Below, piece after piece: positions 18,059 through 26,224 of a DNA stretch of 64,000 nt; position 1 is the first letter of the stretch; every line of letters begins with the position of its first letter. Below the pieces are notes generated by a model that was given only the letters and a program-made list of their open reading frames with translations, did not search any database and was not told where the DNA came from. A program made the translations under genes and the position numbers. The stretch is from positions 150,198 to 214,197 of the forward strand of contig NZ_LMCP01000046.1 in assembly GCF_001425625.1 (NCBI RefSeq). The letters run 5' to 3'. Source of the DNA: Mesorhizobium sp. Root102. GTDB taxonomy: Bacteria > Pseudomonadota > Alphaproteobacteria > Rhizobiales > Rhizobiaceae.

Positions 18059-18484
18059 TCAGTCTTTCACCGATATGTTTATTTTCCGTACCAGCCGTTC
18101 GGACTCCGGCCGATCGAGGTCGATCGACAAAAGGCCATTCTTCAGCTCCGCCGCGATCACCCGCATGCCGTCGGCCAGCACGAAACAGCGCTGGAACTGG
18201 CGCGCGGCGATCCCGCGATGAAGAAATTCGCGCTCGGTGTCGTCGGTCTGACGGCCGCGCACGACCAGCTGGTTTTCCTCCGTGGTGACATCGAGATCGC
18301 TTTCGGCGAAACCGGCAACCGCCAATGTGATGCGCAACCTTTCGGTCTTGCCGTCGGCGCCGCTGAGGCGTTCGATGTTGTAGGGAGGGTAGCTGTCACC
18401 GGACTTCGCCAAGCGCTCCAGAGTCTTTTCCATGGCGTCGAAACCAAGGAGAAGCGGGCTGGAAAAGGGCGTCATTCGGCTCAT
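18059..18484 (-). CDS. Hsp20-family small heat-shock protein
   Basis: A 141-residue alpha-crystallin-type chaperone that holds unfolding proteins. The central domain (about residues 35-125) includes NQLVVRGRQTD and the closing AELKNGLLSIDL strand; the C-terminal I-x-I/V tail motif reads KINISV. N-terminal SPLLLGFDAMEKTLERLAK is typical of rhizobial class A sHsps. The ATG at 18484 is chosen because AGAGGA lies nine bases upstream and is embedded in a ROSE-like hairpin. The open frame continues upstream but is leader RNA. Confidence 0.9.
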   Translation of the reverse strand: MSRMTPFSSPLLLGFDAMEKTLERLAKSGDSYPPYNIERLSGADGKTERLRITLAVAGFAESDLDVTTEENQLVVRGRQTDDTEREFLHRGIAARQFQRCFVLADGMRVIAAELKNGLLSIDLDRPESERLVRKINISVKD

Positions 18485-18546
18485 GTTACACTGTCCTCTC
18501 AAGAGCGACATAAAGTGGAAAAACCCAGATGGCATTTTTCCCGATG
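18485..18546 (-). promoter_or_regulatory. ROSE-type RNA thermometer in the hsp20 leader
   Basis: Read on the minus strand, the leader forms two hairpins. The upstream one pairs GGAAAAA with TTTTTCC (18517-18523 with 18535-18541). The start-proximal one (18493-18509) pairs UCGCU with the Shine-Dalgarno AGAGGA, leaving one G unpaired. U-U/C-G-C-U facing the ribosome binding site with an odd G is the signature of ROSE elements, which block translation of rhizobial small heat-shock genes at normal temperature and melt on heating. Confidence 0.72.
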
Positions 18547-18552
18547 GTCTTG

Positions 18553-18581
18553 ATATGGTCCGCCCCGCGACCAAGTTCAAG
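18553..18581 (-). promoter_or_regulatory. Predicted sigma-32 (RpoH) promoter of hsp20
   Basis: On the minus strand CTTGAA is followed after 17 bases by CCATAT, which fits the alphaproteobacterial RpoH consensus (CTTGAA, then CCANAT at -10). It lies about 70 bases before the hsp20 ATG, which would give the leader length needed for the thermometer. Confidence 0.6.
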
Positions 18582-18799
18582 CCGTCAAAAGACCCGCCCA
18601 AAAAGACCAGGTCGTGGACTCACAGGAATGATCGACATGGCGCTTGAAACGGCGAGCAGATGCAAGGAGAAGCGCGCGAGCCGGGACTGTCTTCCCCGGT
18701 CGAGCGGTTCGACATGGCAGCTCTCGGCCGCTTCGGCGTCATTTGGATGTTTCGATCGGATTCATTCAGGTCCACGGCCTCGCCAAACAAGGAATTGAA

Positions 18800-19741
18800 A
18801 TGCCCCAATCACGCAAGATCATCATCGACACGGATCCCGGCCAGGATGATGCCGTCGCCATTTTGCTGGCGCTCGGCAGCGCCGAACTGGAGATCGTCGG
18901 CATCACAGCGGTTGCCGGCAACGTGCCGCTGAAGCTTACCGAAAAGAATGCCCGCAAGATCTGCGAGCTGGCCGGCCGCCCGGACATCAAGGTCTATGCC
19001 GGCGCTATCCGGCCCCTGATGCGCGAACTGGTCACCGCCGAGGAAGTGCATGGCAAGACCGGCCTCAACGGACCGCAATTGGCCGAACCGACGATGAAGC
19101 TGCAGGACCAGTACGCGGTCGATTTCATCGTCGAGACACTGATGGGGGAAGAGAGCGGCACAATCACGCTTTGCGCGCTCGGGCCACTCACCAACATTGC
19201 GCTGGCGCTGATCCGCGAACCGCGCATCGCACCGCGCATCAAGGAAATCGTGCTGATGGGCGGCGGCTTCTTCGAAGGCGGCAATGTCACGCCGTCGGCC
19301 GAGTTCAACATCTATGTCGATCCGCATGCCGCCGACGTTGTGCTCAAGTCCGGCATTCCGATCGTGATGATGCCGCTCGACGTCACCCACAAGGCGCTGA
19401 CCACCGCCAAGCGCACGCTGGCCTTCCGCGCGCTCGGCACCACGGTCGGCACCGCGACCGCAGAGATGCTGGAGTTCTTCGAGCGCTTCGACGAGGAGAA
19501 GTACGGCACCGACGGCGGGCCGCTGCACGACCCCTGCGTCATCGCCTATCTGTTGAAGCCGGACCTGTTCAAGGGCCGCAACTGCAATGTCAGCGTGGAA
19601 ACCAATTCGGAACTGACCATGGGCATGACCGTGATCGACTGGTGGGGCGTCACCAAGCGGCCGAAGAACGCCATGGTGATGCGCGAGATCGACCATGACG
19701 GCTTTTTCGCCTTGCTGGTGGAGAGGCTGGGGCGGCTGTGA
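18800..19741 (+). CDS. Inosine/uridine-preferring nucleoside hydrolase
   Basis: A 313-residue ribonucleoside hydrolase, which splits nucleosides into base and ribose. The calcium-binding signature DTDPGQDDAVAIL is at residues 10-22, with VLMGGGFFEGGNVTPSAEFN and a late H-D pair (GPLHDPC) as in the family. The start is the ATG at 18800 with AAGGA seven bases upstream; the frame extends further back without support. It is divergent from hsp20. The ribose it frees could feed the ribokinase gene 3 kb downstream. Confidence 0.9.
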   Translation: MPQSRKIIIDTDPGQDDAVAILLALGSAELEIVGITAVAGNVPLKLTEKNARKICELAGRPDIKVYAGAIRPLMRELVTAEEVHGKTGLNGPQLAEPTMKLQDQYAVDFIVETLMGEESGTITLCALGPLTNIALALIREPRIAPRIKEIVLMGGGFFEGGNVTPSAEFNIYVDPHAADVVLKSGIPIVMMPLDVTHKALTTAKRTLAFRALGTTVGTATAEMLEFFERFDEEKYGTDGGPLHDPCVIAYLLKPDLFKGRNCNVSVETNSELTMGMTVIDWWGVTKRPKNAMVMREIDHDGFFALLVERLGRL

Positions 19742-19747
19742 GAGCTC

Positions 19748-19925
19748 CCTTCACCCCGTTTGCGGGGAGAAGGTCCCGGCAGGGGGATGAGGGGCGGCAC
19801 AAGCGTTGACTTGCTATTTGCAGCCTTGGAGCTGCCCCTCACCCGATCGCTTCGCGACCACCCATGCCGGGGCGAGCCGCCTGTCTCGCCCGTCCTTCGG
19901 ACCCCCGTAAACGGGGCGAGGGAAG
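19748..19925. repeat. Pair of inverted intergenic repeats, family D
   Basis: The left unit (about 19748-19799) contains CCCCGTTTGCGGGG and ends GATGAGGGGCGGC. The right unit (about 19831-19921) is its inverse, starting GCTGCCCCTCACCC and containing CCCCCGTAAACGGGG. This element is common between genes in Mesorhizobium genomes, to my recollection. It sits between two convergent genes. Confidence 0.65.
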
Positions 19926-19930
19926 GGCGC

Positions 19931-20545
19931 TTACTTCGCCCTCGAAAACGCCAGCCACAGGCCGCCGCCGACCATGAAGCTGCCGCTGATCCTCGACAAA
20001 AGCTTGATTCGGCTGGTCGACAGCAGGCGCCCGGCGCGGCCGGCGGCCAGCGCGTAGGTCGAATCCGACATCGCGGCGAAGATCATGGCGGTGAGGCCCA
20101 TGACGGCGATCTGCAGCGAGTAGTTGCCTTGCGGCGAAATGAACTGTGGAAAGAAGGCACCGAAGAAGATCAACGTCTTGGGATTGCTGAGCGCTACCAG
20201 CAGACCCTGCAGGAAGAAGCCGCCACGCGGTTTCCTGGCCGTTCCATCGGCGTTCAGCGTGCCTTTGGAACGGAACATCTGCACGCCCATCCAGATCAGA
20301 TAGGCAGCGCCGATCAGCCTGACCCACTCGAACCAGTGGCCCATGCCCGAGATCAGCGTGTTGACGCCGATGCCGACGATGGCGATCATCACGGCAAGCC
20401 CGGCCTGCGTGCCGGCGACGTTGGCGAGACCGGCGCGGGAGCCATGGCGGATGCTGTTGGCGATGATCAGCGTGACCGTCGGGCCCGGTACCAGGATGAT
20501 GACGATGCAAGCGAGGACATAGGCAGCGTAGAGTTCGAGCGACAT
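19931..20545 (-). CDS. LysE/RhtB-family amino-acid exporter
   Basis: A 204-residue inner-membrane protein with about six helices. The N-terminal VLACIVIILVPGPTVTLIIA (P-G-P motif) and GLANVAGTQAGL segments are typical of the RhtB/LysE family, which export amino acids such as homoserine, threonine or lysine. Substrate is not predictable. It is the last gene of a minus-strand run amidase-LysE, 113 bases after the amidase. Confidence 0.88.
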   Translation of the reverse strand: MSLELYAAYVLACIVIILVPGPTVTLIIANSIRHGSRAGLANVAGTQAGLAVMIAIVGIGVNTLISGMGHWFEWVRLIGAAYLIWMGVQMFRSKGTLNADGTARKPRGGFFLQGLLVALSNPKTLIFFGAFFPQFISPQGNYSLQIAVMGLTAMIFAAMSDSTYALAAGRAGRLLSTSRIKLLSRISGSFMVGGGLWLAFSRAK

Positions 20546-20658
20546 GATTTTTCCCTAGGAATGCCGGCGATGCGGCGCAACTGAGGACAATCAATGCATG
20601 GCGGCACTGCCGATTCAAGCCGATGCGCGAAGCGCCGCGACAGGCCGGTACATGCGGC

Positions 20659-22113
20659 TCAGGCGCCGGCGCCGGCCTGCCAGGGCAGCGTCGCCTCATA
20701 GGCCGCCGCCGCCTTCAGCACGGCAAGGTCGCCGCGTGGCCGGCCGATCAGCTGCATGCCCATCGGCCTCCCCTTATCGTCGAAGCCGACCGGCACGTTC
20801 ACCGCCGGGCAGCCGCCCAGCGTGGCGAACGCGGATACCTGCATCCAGCGGTGGTAGCTGTCCATCGCGCGTCCGGCGACCTCACGGGGCCAATGCGTGC
20901 TTACATCGAAGGGGAAGACCTGAGCGGTCGGCAGCGCAATGAGATCATAGCGGTCGAAGAGCGACAGCAACGTGCGATGCCAGGACGTGCGGATGACCGA
21001 GGCGGCGCGGATCTGCGGCGCCGTCAGCCGCATAGCGTTTTCTACCTCCCAGATGGCTTCCGGCTTGAGCAGGCGGCGCTTTTCTGGATCGTCATAGTGG
21101 GTTTTGAGCGCACAGCCGCTGCTGGCCTGGCGCAGCGTCACGAAGGCCTGCCACAGCGCTTCGAAATCGAAATCCGGCAGCAAGGGTTCGCCAGGGAAGG
21201 CCGTCTCCGCAAAGCGGCCAAGTGCCGCCTCGCACAGATCGAGGATGCCGGGTTCAACCGGCAGATGACCGCCGAGGTCCCCGAGCCAGGCGATGCGGCC
21301 GCCAGCTGCTGTTGTTGCGAGACCTTCGAGGAACGAGCCCGGTTTCTCATAGGACAATGGCGCTTTAGGATGATAGCCCGCCTGCACATCAAGTAGCAGC
21401 GCCATGTCACGGACGTTGCGGCCCATCGGCCCATCGACGCCCATCTGCGCATGAAAAACCTCAAAGTCGGGTCCGCCCGGGACAAGCCCCTGTGACGGGC
21501 GGAAGCCATAGACATTGTTCCAGGCGGCCGGATTGCGCAGCGAGCCGCCGAAGTCGCTGCCATCGGCGACAGGCAGCATGTCGAGCGCCAGCGCCACCGC
21601 CGCGCCGCCGCTCGAGCCGCCGGCGGTCAGAGCCGGATCGAAGGCGTTCAGCGTCGGTCCGAACACGCTGTTGTAGGTGTTGGAGCCCAACCCGAATTCA
21701 GGGACATTGGTCTTGCCGATGATGATGGCGCCGGCGTTGCGAATGCGCTCGACGAAGAAATCGTCTTCCTCCGGCACGAAATCGGCGAAGATCGGCGAGC
21801 CGAAGGAGGTCCTGAGGCCCGTGGTCGAGGCGAGATCCTTGATGGCGATCGGCAGGCCGAAGACCGGGCCGGTTTCTGATTGCCCCGGCCGGGAATCAGC
21901 CGCATCGGCCTCGCGCAGGATATCGCCGCGGTCGCGCAAGGAGACGATGGCGTTGACCAGCGGGTTGACCGCCTCGATGCGGTCGAGGAATGCCGCCACC
22001 ACTTCGCGCACGGAAAGTTTCTTTCGGCGGATAGCGTCGGCGAGTTCGACCGCCGACAAGCGGCAGATGTCGCCGACCGGCGACACGGCATGTTTCGTTT
22101 GAGGGCGCAGCAT
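20659..22113 (-). CDS. Amidase-signature family enzyme
   Basis: A 484-residue amidase with the Ser-Ser-Lys triad: Lys in GLPIAIKDLASTTG, the first Ser in TAGGSSGGAAVALAL and the nucleophile Ser in ADGSDFGGSLRNPAAW. Members hydrolyse carboxamides. It is not a GatA, because no gatB/gatC is near and the C-terminal region differs. The ATG at 22113 is one base beyond the ribokinase stop, so the genes are coupled; an ATG at 22146 inside rbsK is the alternative. Confidence 0.87.
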   Translation of the reverse strand: MLRPQTKHAVSPVGDICRLSAVELADAIRRKKLSVREVVAAFLDRIEAVNPLVNAIVSLRDRGDILREADAADSRPGQSETGPVFGLPIAIKDLASTTGLRTSFGSPIFADFVPEEDDFFVERIRNAGAIIIGKTNVPEFGLGSNTYNSVFGPTLNAFDPALTAGGSSGGAAVALALDMLPVADGSDFGGSLRNPAAWNNVYGFRPSQGLVPGGPDFEVFHAQMGVDGPMGRNVRDMALLLDVQAGYHPKAPLSYEKPGSFLEGLATTAAGGRIAWLGDLGGHLPVEPGILDLCEAALGRFAETAFPGEPLLPDFDFEALWQAFVTLRQASSGCALKTHYDDPEKRRLLKPEAIWEVENAMRLTAPQIRAASVIRTSWHRTLLSLFDRYDLIALPTAQVFPFDVSTHWPREVAGRAMDSYHRWMQVSAFATLGGCPAVNVPVGFDDKGRPMGMQLIGRPRGDLAVLKAAAAYEATLPWQAGAGA

Positions 22114-22114
22114 C

Positions 22115-23020
22115 TCAACGGGTTTCCTGCAACGCCAGATCGACATCCCTGGCGAGCGGGATCGCCGGCTGGGCGCCAGGCTTCAGGCAGGCCAGCGAGC
22201 CGGCCGCGCCGGCGCGCACCAGCGCCTGTTCGAGCGTGAGGCCCGACGACAGCCCGGCGGCGAAATAACCGCAGAACGTATCGCCGGCGCCGACCGTGTC
22301 CACAGGGGTGATTTTCAGGGCCGGAATTGTGAGGAAATCGCTCGGCGTCGCCGCCATCACGCCGTCGCCGCCAAGCGTCACGACGATGGCGCGGCCGGTT
22401 TTCGCGGCGAAGTCACGCATGCGCGCCGCCCGGTCGCGGCCGCTCAGCGCCAGAGCCTCGCCATAGAGGTCGAATTCGGTTTCGTTGGCAACGGCATAGT
22501 CTGCCTTGCCGAGAAAGCCGGCTGCCTTGCCCTGGAAAGGGGCTGTGTTGAGCACGGTGATGGCGCCGGCCGCTCTTGCCTGGTCAAGCGCTGCATCGAT
22601 GGTCGCAAGCGGGATCTCATGTTGCAGCAGCGCGACATCGCCCTTTTTCAGGAAGGCCTTGGCGAGGTCGCCCGGCAACACGGAAGCGTTGGCGCCGGGT
22701 ACCACTGCGATTATGTTCTCGCCGTCGTCGTCGACCATGATCAGCGCCGTGCCGGTCGAGGCAAAGGTCTCCGCGACGCCCGACAGGTCGACCTTGCCAT
22801 CGCGCAGCAGCGCCAGCGCCTCGGCGGCGAAGCTGTCCTTGCCGACGGCGCCGACCATGCGCACCGAGGCGCCGGCGCGCGCGGCGGCCAGCGCCTGGTT
22901 GGCACCCTTGCCGCCGGGGGCGGTGGTAAAGGCCGAGCCGCCTACCGTCTCGCCGGGGCTCGGCAAGCGGTCGACATTGGCGATAAGGTCGAGGTTGATC
23001 GAGCCGATGACGATAATCAA
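22115..23020 (-). CDS. rbsK: Ribokinase
   Basis: A 301-residue PfkB-family sugar kinase that makes ribose 5-phosphate. PfkB motif 1 (APGGKGANQALAAARAGA) and motif 2 (DTVGAGDTFCGYFAAG, with the catalytic Asp) are both intact, and the N-terminus (GSINLDLIANVDRLPSPGET) is that of ribokinase rather than fructokinase. It is upstream of and coupled to the amidase gene. No rbs transporter is nearby; the nucleoside hydrolase at 18.8 kb is a possible ribose source. Confidence 0.9.
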   Translation of the reverse strand: MIIVIGSINLDLIANVDRLPSPGETVGGSAFTTAPGGKGANQALAAARAGASVRMVGAVGKDSFAAEALALLRDGKVDLSGVAETFASTGTALIMVDDDGENIIAVVPGANASVLPGDLAKAFLKKGDVALLQHEIPLATIDAALDQARAAGAITVLNTAPFQGKAAGFLGKADYAVANETEFDLYGEALALSGRDRAARMRDFAAKTGRAIVVTLGGDGVMAATPSDFLTIPALKITPVDTVGAGDTFCGYFAAGLSSGLTLEQALVRAGAAGSLACLKPGAQPAIPLARDVDLALQETR

Positions 23021-23176
23021 GCAAGGCCTCCTGGCAGCGCAAATTCAAAGTGTCGGAGCGTCCTTTGTGCGCCTGGGCGAGCGCAGGTCATTCCAATCGT
23101 GCGGGAAGCTAACCTGTAAGGCCGCGGCTTGCCAGACCACCCGAATGGTCCAGCTTCGATTTGAGGTATCGTGGCC

Positions 23177-23617
23177 CTATTCATAGCGCACTGTGACCGT
23201 GCCCTGATAGTTACCGGCGGGAAAGATACCGCTCGACTTGGTGGCGGTGAGGTCGACCTGCATGGGGTGGGTGCCGTTGACAACCCGCTGCGGCACACTT
23301 CCGTCGATGTCGACCCCCGAGCCATCGAGGCGGAAGACCGAGGCGAAAGTCACGTTGGTCCCGCCACCGCTCGGCGCTGACGAGAATGTGGCTGGTGCCG
23401 GCGCCGAAACCGAATAGCAGTCCAGCAAGTTGAGCAAGGAGCACAGCAGCGAGCTTGCCACGATGGTGGCGCTTGCGCTCGATCCGCCGGCCTGTTTGGA
23501 GCCCAGTATGCCGATGGCCGGATTTGCGGTCATCGTTCCCGAAGCCCCGATCATGATGGTGCAGGTGCCGATGATCGCCGCCTGCATCGGAAGGCAGACG
23601 GCGCGAAACAACATCAT
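23177..23617 (-). CDS. Secreted protein of unknown function, DUF4402-like
   Basis: A 146-residue protein. The N-terminal 20 residues are hydrophobic but charge-poor, a weak signal peptide. The mature part is rich in Ala, Ser, Gly, Thr and Val with few charges, has paired cysteines, and ends in GNYQGTVTVRYE, an ending seen in DUF4402 and pilin-like beta-sandwich proteins. That suggests a surface or fimbrial subunit, but I see no chaperone or usher gene. It lies beside an unusually AT-rich intergenic stretch. Confidence 0.6.
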   Translation of the reverse strand: MMLFRAVCLPMQAAIIGTCTIMIGASGTMTANPAIGILGSKQAGGSSASATIVASSLLCSLLNLLDCYSVSAPAPATFSSAPSGGGTNVTFASVFRLDGSGVDIDGSVPQRVVNGTHPMQVDLTATKSSGIFPAGNYQGTVTVRYE

Positions 23618-23835
23618 CGAGCCCTCCTATTAAGCCGGATCGCCCGAATTAATATGGGTCATCATCACTTTATCGTGGTTAAGTTAGATTAAAATAAAAT
23701 AACCTTTAAAATAACAAAAACGGTATAACCAGGAGTGATCTCGGTTGCAGCAAAAAAATGGAAACCAGAATCATAACTATAATTATTGGTATCGATATCT
23801 ATATATTCATTCGGCAATAAATGGAAAATCGATGC
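23618..23835. other. AT-rich intergenic stretch
   Basis: Bases about 23640-23825 are dominated by A and T (runs such as TTAAAATAAAATAACC) in a window that is otherwise GC-rich. No convincing gene is present; a 20-codon ATG frame at about 23758 lacks a ribosome binding site. It probably holds the promoter of the secreted-protein gene and may be acquired DNA. Confidence 0.7.
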
Positions 23836-24711
23836 TCACGACACCTGCCCGGCTTCCCAGCCCAGGATGGCGCGCTTGCGGGTCAGGCCCCAGTGATAGC
23901 CGGTGAGGTCGCCGGATTTGCCGATGGCGCGGTGGCAGGGCACCACGAAAGAGAGTGGATTGGCGCCATTGGCGGCACCAACGGCGCGGCTGGCGGACGG
24001 CGCGCCGATGCTGGCGGCGATCGAGGAATAGGTGCGGGCCTTGCCCATCGGGATCGTGAGCAACGCCTCCCAGACACGAACCTGGAAGTCGGTGCCGATC
24101 ATGACGACATGCAGCGGCTGGTCGGGCCGCCACAGCGTCGGGTCGAAGATGCGCGCGGCATAGGGGCCCGTAGCACTCATATCCTCGACATAGATGGCGT
24201 TCGGCCAGCGGCTGGACATGTCGGCGAAGGCGGCACGTTCCTCACCGGGGTCGCTGAAGGCGAGGCCGGCAAGCCCACGGTCGGTTGCCATGATCAGGGC
24301 GGTGCCGAAGGGCGAGGAATGGTAGCCGTAGCGGATGGTAAGCCCCGCGCCGCGCGTCTTGTAGTCGCCCGGCGACATCGCCTCATGGGTGACGAATAGG
24401 TCATGCAGCCGCCCCGGGCCGGACATGCCCAGTTCGAACGATGTTTCGAGCAGCGGCATGCCGGAATCGAGCAGTCTGCGCGCATGATCCAGTGTCACCG
24501 CCTGCAGGAAAGCCTTGGGCGAAAGGCCGGCCCAGCGGGTGAAGAGCTTTTGCAGGCCGGTCGGCGTCTCGCCGACCTCCTCCGCCAGCTCTTCGAGGGA
24601 AGGCTGATCGCGGTAGTCGAGGCTGATCTTCTCGATGGCACGGCGCACGATTTCATAGTCGCTGCCTTGCGGCGTGATGTCCTTTTTGAGGACTGCTGTG
24701 TGTGTGCTCAT
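23836..24711 (-). CDS. Ada-like protein: AraC-type HTH fused to O6-alkylguanine-DNA methyltransferase
   Basis: A 291-residue protein. The N-terminal AraC helix-turn-helix (about residues 20-105, GLQKLFTRWAGLSPKAFLQ) is followed by an MGMT domain whose acceptor cysteine is in VVPCHRAIG. It repairs O6-methylguanine and may activate its own gene. It lacks the N-terminal Ada zinc domain (Cys-rich methylphosphotriester acceptor), so it is not a full Ada. The start at 24711 has AAGGAG eight bases upstream. It is divergent from the methyltransferase gene. Confidence 0.88.
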   Translation of the reverse strand: MSTHTAVLKKDITPQGSDYEIVRRAIEKISLDYRDQPSLEELAEEVGETPTGLQKLFTRWAGLSPKAFLQAVTLDHARRLLDSGMPLLETSFELGMSGPGRLHDLFVTHEAMSPGDYKTRGAGLTIRYGYHSSPFGTALIMATDRGLAGLAFSDPGEERAAFADMSSRWPNAIYVEDMSATGPYAARIFDPTLWRPDQPLHVVMIGTDFQVRVWEALLTIPMGKARTYSSIAASIGAPSASRAVGAANGANPLSFVVPCHRAIGKSGDLTGYHWGLTRKRAILGWEAGQVS

Positions 24712-24826
24712 GGACCTGTCTCCTTGAGCCGGAATATCGCCCCTCGGGGCGTCGATCGCCACCCGAAACTTGCCTTCTTGCGGCGCATACCCAGATAGAC
24801 TCCGATTTCGAGCCCAGGAGTCGCTC

Positions 24827-25642
24827 ATGGCCGGCGAAAAAGTAAATCTCACCGGGGCAAAAGAGACCTTGCTGATGACGCTCTACGGCAAGGCGCTGGA
24901 GAGCCGGTTGCCGGATTCGCTGCTCGGGGACCATTTCGCCGACGAGGCGGCACGCAAGATCGATTATGATTTCTCCAGACTCAAGGTTGACGACGATCTC
25001 GGCGTCGGCCTGGCGATCCGGGCAAAGACGCTGGATGTCCGCGCTGAGGACTTTCTCGCCAGAAATCCTGACGCCATCGTGGTGCATCTGGGTTGCGGGC
25101 TCGATACGCGCATCTTCCGTGTCGATCCACCACCAGGCGTGGACTGGTTCGACGTCGACTACCCCGAGGTTATCGAGCTCAGGCGCAAACTTTACCCGTC
25201 GCGCGACCATTACCATCTGGTCGCCTCGTCGGTGACCGAACCGGATTGGCTGGCTGAAGTGCCGCGCAACCGCCCGGCCATTGTGGTGGCGGAAGGACTG
25301 ACGCCCTATCTCCCCGTCGATGAAGGGCCACGCCTGTTAGCGCGGCTCGTCTCGCATCTTGCCAGCGGCGAGCTGATCTTCGACGCCTACAGCCGTTTCG
25401 GCCTGAAGCTGCTCCGCCTCCATCCGACCATCAAGGCGACGGGCGCCGAGGTCCACTGGGCCATCGACGATCCGCACGAACTGGAGCTGGCCGTTCCGAA
25501 GCTGCGGTTCGTCGAGGATATCTCGGCCTACAAGCCTGAGCACGCCGCCCGCATGGGCTGGTCCGCGAAACTGTTCATTCGGCTTTGGCGGCACATTCCC
25601 GCGTTACGCAAGATCGGCAGGTTGTTGCGATATCGGTTCTGA
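24827..25642 (+). CDS. LCM-family class I SAM-dependent methyltransferase
   Basis: A 271-residue protein of the leucine carboxyl methyltransferase / TcmP-like family. The SAM-binding motif is VVHLGCGLDTRIFRV, followed by the acidic DWFDVDYPEVIELRR and a family VVAEGLTPYLP segment. Such enzymes methylate carboxyl or hydroxyl groups of small molecules, often polyketides; no polyketide gene is near. AGGAG precedes the ATG at 24827. A family A repeat follows the gene. Confidence 0.85.
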   Translation: MAGEKVNLTGAKETLLMTLYGKALESRLPDSLLGDHFADEAARKIDYDFSRLKVDDDLGVGLAIRAKTLDVRAEDFLARNPDAIVVHLGCGLDTRIFRVDPPPGVDWFDVDYPEVIELRRKLYPSRDHYHLVASSVTEPDWLAEVPRNRPAIVVAEGLTPYLPVDEGPRLLARLVSHLASGELIFDAYSRFGLKLLRLHPTIKATGAEVHWAIDDPHELELAVPKLRFVEDISAYKPEHAARMGWSAKLFIRLWRHIPALRKIGRLLRYRF

Positions 25643-25655
25643 AGCGCTTTTTGCC

Positions 25656-25698
25656 GCAATTCCCCAGGGACGGCGCTGTGCGCTTTTCCTGGAATTGC
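25656..25698. repeat. Dispersed intergenic inverted repeat, family A
   Basis: GCAATTCC (25656-25663) and GGAATTGC (25691-25698) are the arms; the right half matches the copy at 14475-14518 over 16 bases. It lies between convergent genes. Confidence 0.6.
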
Positions 25699-25707
25699 TT
25701 CTAGCGT

Positions 25708-26202
25708 TCAGCGCGTCTTGGCGGTCGCCAGCGCGCGTGAAAAAGCCGTGGCAAAGCTTTCTCGGGAGTCTGGGTCCAGGAAAGATCCGATCGGCACGTT
25801 CTGGCCTTGCCCTTCAACCGTCATCCGGGTGATGCCGATCTCGGCGTGACGGGCGACCGAAAACCGTGCCCAGAACGGATTGAAACGATGCGCTTCCGAT
25901 TTTCCGGAAGGTGCGGTCTTGCGGATGTGGAGGCTGGTGCGCGAGACCGAGACTTCCTCGCGTGCACGGGCGGCCCGGTAGTTGACGCGAAAGGCGATGT
26001 AGACGGCGGCCACGTCGAGGCCGAAGAAGCCGAACACTGGCCAGGCACCGCGCGACAGGAAAAACGCGCCTGTCACCAACCAGCCGAACAACAGCGCGCC
26101 CATCAGGGTGAAGAAGCCTGTCCGGCCCAGCGACCGGTGCGGGGTCAGTAGCGCCTGAAAGAATGGCTCGTCGGCCTGAAACGAGGCGTTTGTGTCGTTC
26201 AT
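25708..26202 (-). CDS. DUF2244 membrane protein
   Basis: A 164-residue protein with two closely spaced membrane helices (about residues 28-75) and a C-terminal beta-rich cytoplasmic domain ending GSFLDPDSRESFATAFSRAL, the pattern of DUF2244, an alphaproteobacterial family of unknown function often found next to nth, as here. It is divergent from nth with a gap of only 22 bases, so their promoters overlap or read from inside one another. Confidence 0.82.
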   Translation of the reverse strand: MNDTNASFQADEPFFQALLTPHRSLGRTGFFTLMGALLFGWLVTGAFFLSRGAWPVFGFFGLDVAAVYIAFRVNYRAARAREEVSVSRTSLHIRKTAPSGKSEAHRFNPFWARFSVARHAEIGITRMTVEGQGQNVPIGSFLDPDSRESFATAFSRALATAKTR

Positions 26203-26224
26203 GAGGGGCTATTATAGGAGGGAA

